Shown in pieces: positions 61,271-64,000 of a DNA stretch of 64,000 bases. The notes below the pieces were generated by a model, which made no database searches, was not told the DNA's origin, and worked only from the letters and a program-made list of their open reading frames with translations. The DNA comes from Datnioides undecimradiatus (lineage: Eukaryota > Chordata > Actinopteri > Lobotiformes > Datnioididae): the NCBI GenBank assembly GCA_008933995.1, contig WARS01000007.1:10840623-10904622 (forward strand), read 5' to 3'. Numbering within the stretch: position 1 is the first letter of the stretch; each line of letters starts with the position of its first letter. The translations under genes and the position numbers were made by a program.

Positions 61271-62395
61271 GGAGGGGTAGTTTAGACTATGGGTGTCAGT
61301 GCTTAGCTTAGCCAAGCTGTTTTCATTGGTTTTGCAGAAACTGGATCTTTAGGTAATTTGTAGTTTTTGTCCAGCAGTCAGAGGTTTGTCATTTGTTGTT
61401 TGGGTTTGATTAACTGTGACCATTTAGTTGTATTATAGGTTGTGAGTAGGAACACCAGTGTGAATCAGCAAATAACTAACTTTTTCTTTTTTTAATACTC
61501 ATCGTGTATCCTGTAAAACAGCAGGAGAATGTAAGAATCAGTGTGGTGGACACCTAAACCCAGTATTTGATGGGCACTAGGGCTAAATTATATAAAAACA
61601 CAGTATTGGTATTAGTTCTGACATTACTGGTTCTTCAACTTTTTAATGTTCACCATTACACAGAAGCTTCTCTTCTGCAGCTCTGTCTTTACTGTTAGTG
61701 CAGTAAAACCTTCACCAGCAATAAACCAGTATTATGTCAATACACCTGTTCAACAAGCAGAAAATGATATTTCAGTCTGTGCTGGCCCCGGTATTTCATC
61801 CACTGCCGCCATGTTTTACACAAGCACGACACACCAGCTCAGCTAGAAGCAAACTGTTACAAACAAGCTGTTGATATTTAGTCAACGTGTTTGACTGGTA
61901 CCTGTACCAGTCCGGGCAGTAAATGACATCAGCAGAGAGGACAGGACGAGGGACTGATGCTTACTGATGTCTGTCTTCATTCTGTCCAGCTCTCTGTCAA
62001 TGCTGAGATGATTATTTTAATGACATTTTAGATTTGTTTCACCATCCTTAGTTATATTGAAAATATATATAAATTCTAACCCTGTCCTGAATTTATTCTT
62101 TTCTAAAAATAATTTATTTCTAAAACCTAATTTAGTGCAGAAAAAGAACCAATATTAGTATTGATAAAGCAGTGAACCTATAATAAGTATCATGGCAGTA
62201 CTGATAAAATCTTTACAATACCCATCCATGTATGTGTGTGTGTGAGGGAGATAGAGGTTAGAGCTAATGTAAGTCTCTTATTACCATCAAAACATGACAT
62301 GGGGACACTTCTGGATTTACCCGTATCCAGTGGTTAGTGTCAACCGCCACTGGATGTCAAACTGCCCGTTCAGCAGCATAACATTCACAGCTTTA
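61271..62395. other. Non-coding DNA, possible decayed DNA transposon
   Basis: A+T-rich sequence without a gene. The stretch from about 61575 (actagggcta) to 62232 (acaatacccatcc) starts and ends with TATTGGTATTAGT / ACCAATATTAGTATTGATAAAG motifs that suggest a small non-autonomous DNA element. The ends do not match well enough to be sure. Confidence 0.3.
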
Positions 62396-62540
62396 TGACA
62401 AGACTGGTCTGAGAACCCAAATGCACGACTCAGTACTCAGGAGAATGTTCAAAAGGATTTATTTACAAAGTAAAATCACTCAACTTGAGGGAAAGTAACA
62501 AAACAACAATTAACTCTAAGAACAGAAACTTGCGCGGAAG

Positions 62541-62572
<32 letters not shown>

Positions 62573-62930
62573 CTCTTAGCGAGGAGAAAACAGGAACCAA
62601 AAAGCCGCAAGGGCATGTAACACAAAATCACTCGAAGGCGAGGCAAGACAAAGGGCAAAACAAAGTTACAAACAAAAACTTACAATCTGACGAGGAGACT
62701 TGACAAGGCAAGAACTTGAGACAAACTAGGACGCTGGTTCTCAGTCATAACAGACGTGACGAACTGGCACAAGACAAGGGGAGACGTGGACTTATATACA
62801 CAAGAGGAAATGGGGGACAGGTGGAAACAGTCAGGTCGGGGAAGACAATCAGACAGGCGGGAAACACGAGAGAAAGGGCAAGCCACCTGAAATGAGAGGG
62901 AAGTTAGTTCTTTCAAAATAAAACAGGGAA
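62396..62930 (-). mobile_element. LTR of a Ty3/gypsy retrotransposon
   Basis: Read on the minus strand, this region has a TATATAAG box (62791-62798), a downstream AATAAA polyadenylation signal (62458-62463) and ends in CCAGTCTTGTCA near 62396, the order expected in an LTR (U3 promoter, R, poly-A site). It follows a truncated integrase sequence on the minus strand, so it would be the 3' LTR. A run of about 30 A at 62540-62569 (T on the element strand) interrupts it and has probably expanded. The right boundary is uncertain because a deletion joins it to pol. Confidence 0.65.
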
Positions 62931-64000
62931 TCACAAGACACGGAGTCCAAGGAAATTTCCGTCCATGGGCGGGTTGGCACTGGAAGTGGTTGAAGCAATC
63001 CCATCCGCGCTCCCGAAGAGGTCTTGCTTCTGGTACAGACAGGGCAGGCCTCCACATATTCCCGAACCTGTTGAACCATGGAAGGCCACCAGAACCGCTG
63101 GGATATTACCCACACGGTTCTCTTGACACCGGGATGGCAGGTAAGGAGCGAGGTACAGTATGAGCCCAATGAATAACCTGATGGCGCAGAGCCGTCGGTA
63201 CAAATAAACGGTTCCTTGGGCACCCTCTAGGTGGCGGGCTCACTCCATTCACTCGCTGTACCTCTGATTCTATCTGCCAGGAAACGGCTCCTACCACACG
63301 GTCAGGTGGTAGAACAGACGAGACAAGGCGTCTGGTTTCACATTCTGGGACCCCGGCCTGTAACACATGATAAAATTAAAACGGTTAAAAAACAAAGACC
63401 ATCTGGCTTGGCGAGATATACTCTAGATTTTTATGATCAGTCCAAACAATGAAAGGATGCTGTGCCCCCTCTAACCAATGACGCCATTCTTCTAGAGCCA
63501 CCTTCACTGCCAACAATTCTCTATCTCCAATATCATAGTTTCGCTCTGCTGACGATAATTTGTGTGACAGGAAAGTGCATGGGTGAAGTTTATTATCTTT
63601 TTCTGCCCACTGCGAAAGAACAGCCCCCACCCCCTCGCTGGAAGCATCCACTTCCACAACGAATTGCCTGCGAGGATCTGGAACCACTAGGATGGGAGCC
63701 GTGGTGAAAAGCCGTTTTAGTTGCGAAAAGGCTGCTGCAGCTTCTGGCGACCATTTGAAAGATGTTTTAGGCGACGTTAACGCGGTGAGAGGGGCAGCTG
63801 TTGCGCTGAAGTTCCTGATGAACCGTCTATAAAAGTTGGCAAATCCTAAGAATTGCTGAACTTTTCTACGGCTATCCGGGACCGGCCACTGAGCCACAGC
63901 GCTGACTTTCGCTGGATACATCTGAGTTCTCCCAGGAGCTATGATAAAGCCCAGGAAGGATACAGAGTCGGCATGAAATTCACTTTTTTCCGCCTTTACA
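62931..64000 (-). pseudogene. Ty3/gypsy pol remnant (RT end, RNase H, integrase start)
   Basis: The minus-strand frame enters from the right edge with the RT thumb segment ([10 protein letters not shown]), then the RT-RNase H connection ([20 protein letters not shown]) and RNase H ([47 protein letters not shown]), open to 63385. [13 protein letters not shown] and TDHKNL hold the RNase H catalytic acids. After a frameshift come the pre-integrase segment ([29 protein letters not shown]) and, in another frame, the H2C2 zinc-finger half (CHPGVKRT..; CPVCTRSK). The sequence breaks off right after RPWTEISLDSV, at the start of the integrase core, so the D,D,E catalytic centre is gone. At least three frameshifts are present. 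This is a fish LTR retrotransposon of the chromovirus-like Ty3/gypsy type, inactive. Confidence 0.88.

Overview
This window is vertebrate nuclear DNA, almost certainly from a ray-finned (probably percomorph) fish. Support comes from split exons with GT-AG introns, very dense (CA)n/(TG)n microsatellites, and fossils of typical fish mobile elements: a CR1/L2/Rex1-type LINE, hAT, Tc1/mariner and Ty3/gypsy elements, and a well-known fish dispersed repeat. Almost all of the open frames are chance or microsatellite-encoded. No operon-like or prokaryotic organisation is present.

The only host gene I can support is ciliary neurotrophic factor receptor alpha (cntfr), plus strand. Three consecutive internal exons (44661-44778, 46718-46884, 53359-53522) join in compatible phases (1/2, 2/1 and 1/2 split codons) and encode the first fibronectin-III domain and the start of the second in the cytokine-receptor module. 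The exon upstream (Ig domain, signal peptide) and the exons downstream (WSXWS motif, GPI-anchor signal) were not found. The window is therefore probably mostly intron of this gene: at least part of the 44.6 kb before the first exon, introns of 1.9 and 6.5 kb, and more than 10 kb after the third exon.

Layout: 1-11.1 kb is non-coding DNA with microsatellites, a degenerate TTCTN array and a Tn5/Nextera adapter artefact at 2870-2920. 11.1-12.9 kb holds an internally deleted hAT transposon with its target-site duplication, then a Tc1-like transposase fossil. 16.8-19.0 kb is a broken minus-strand LINE. 19-44.6 kb is non-coding, with a polypurine tract, a LINE-3'-tail-like repeat and three inverted repeats, the best being a 22-bp perfect hairpin at 35762-35813. 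44.6-53.5 kb carries the cntfr exons. 60.7-61.3 kb is a fish dispersed repeat. 62.4-64.0 kb is the 3' part of a decayed minus-strand Ty3/gypsy retrotransposon, running off the right edge.

No new multi-gene system is visible. The observations most worth checking are the missing third conserved cysteine in the cntfr exon, the near-perfect hairpin, the hAT deletion derivative that keeps both ends of its transposase, and the sequencing-adapter contamination.
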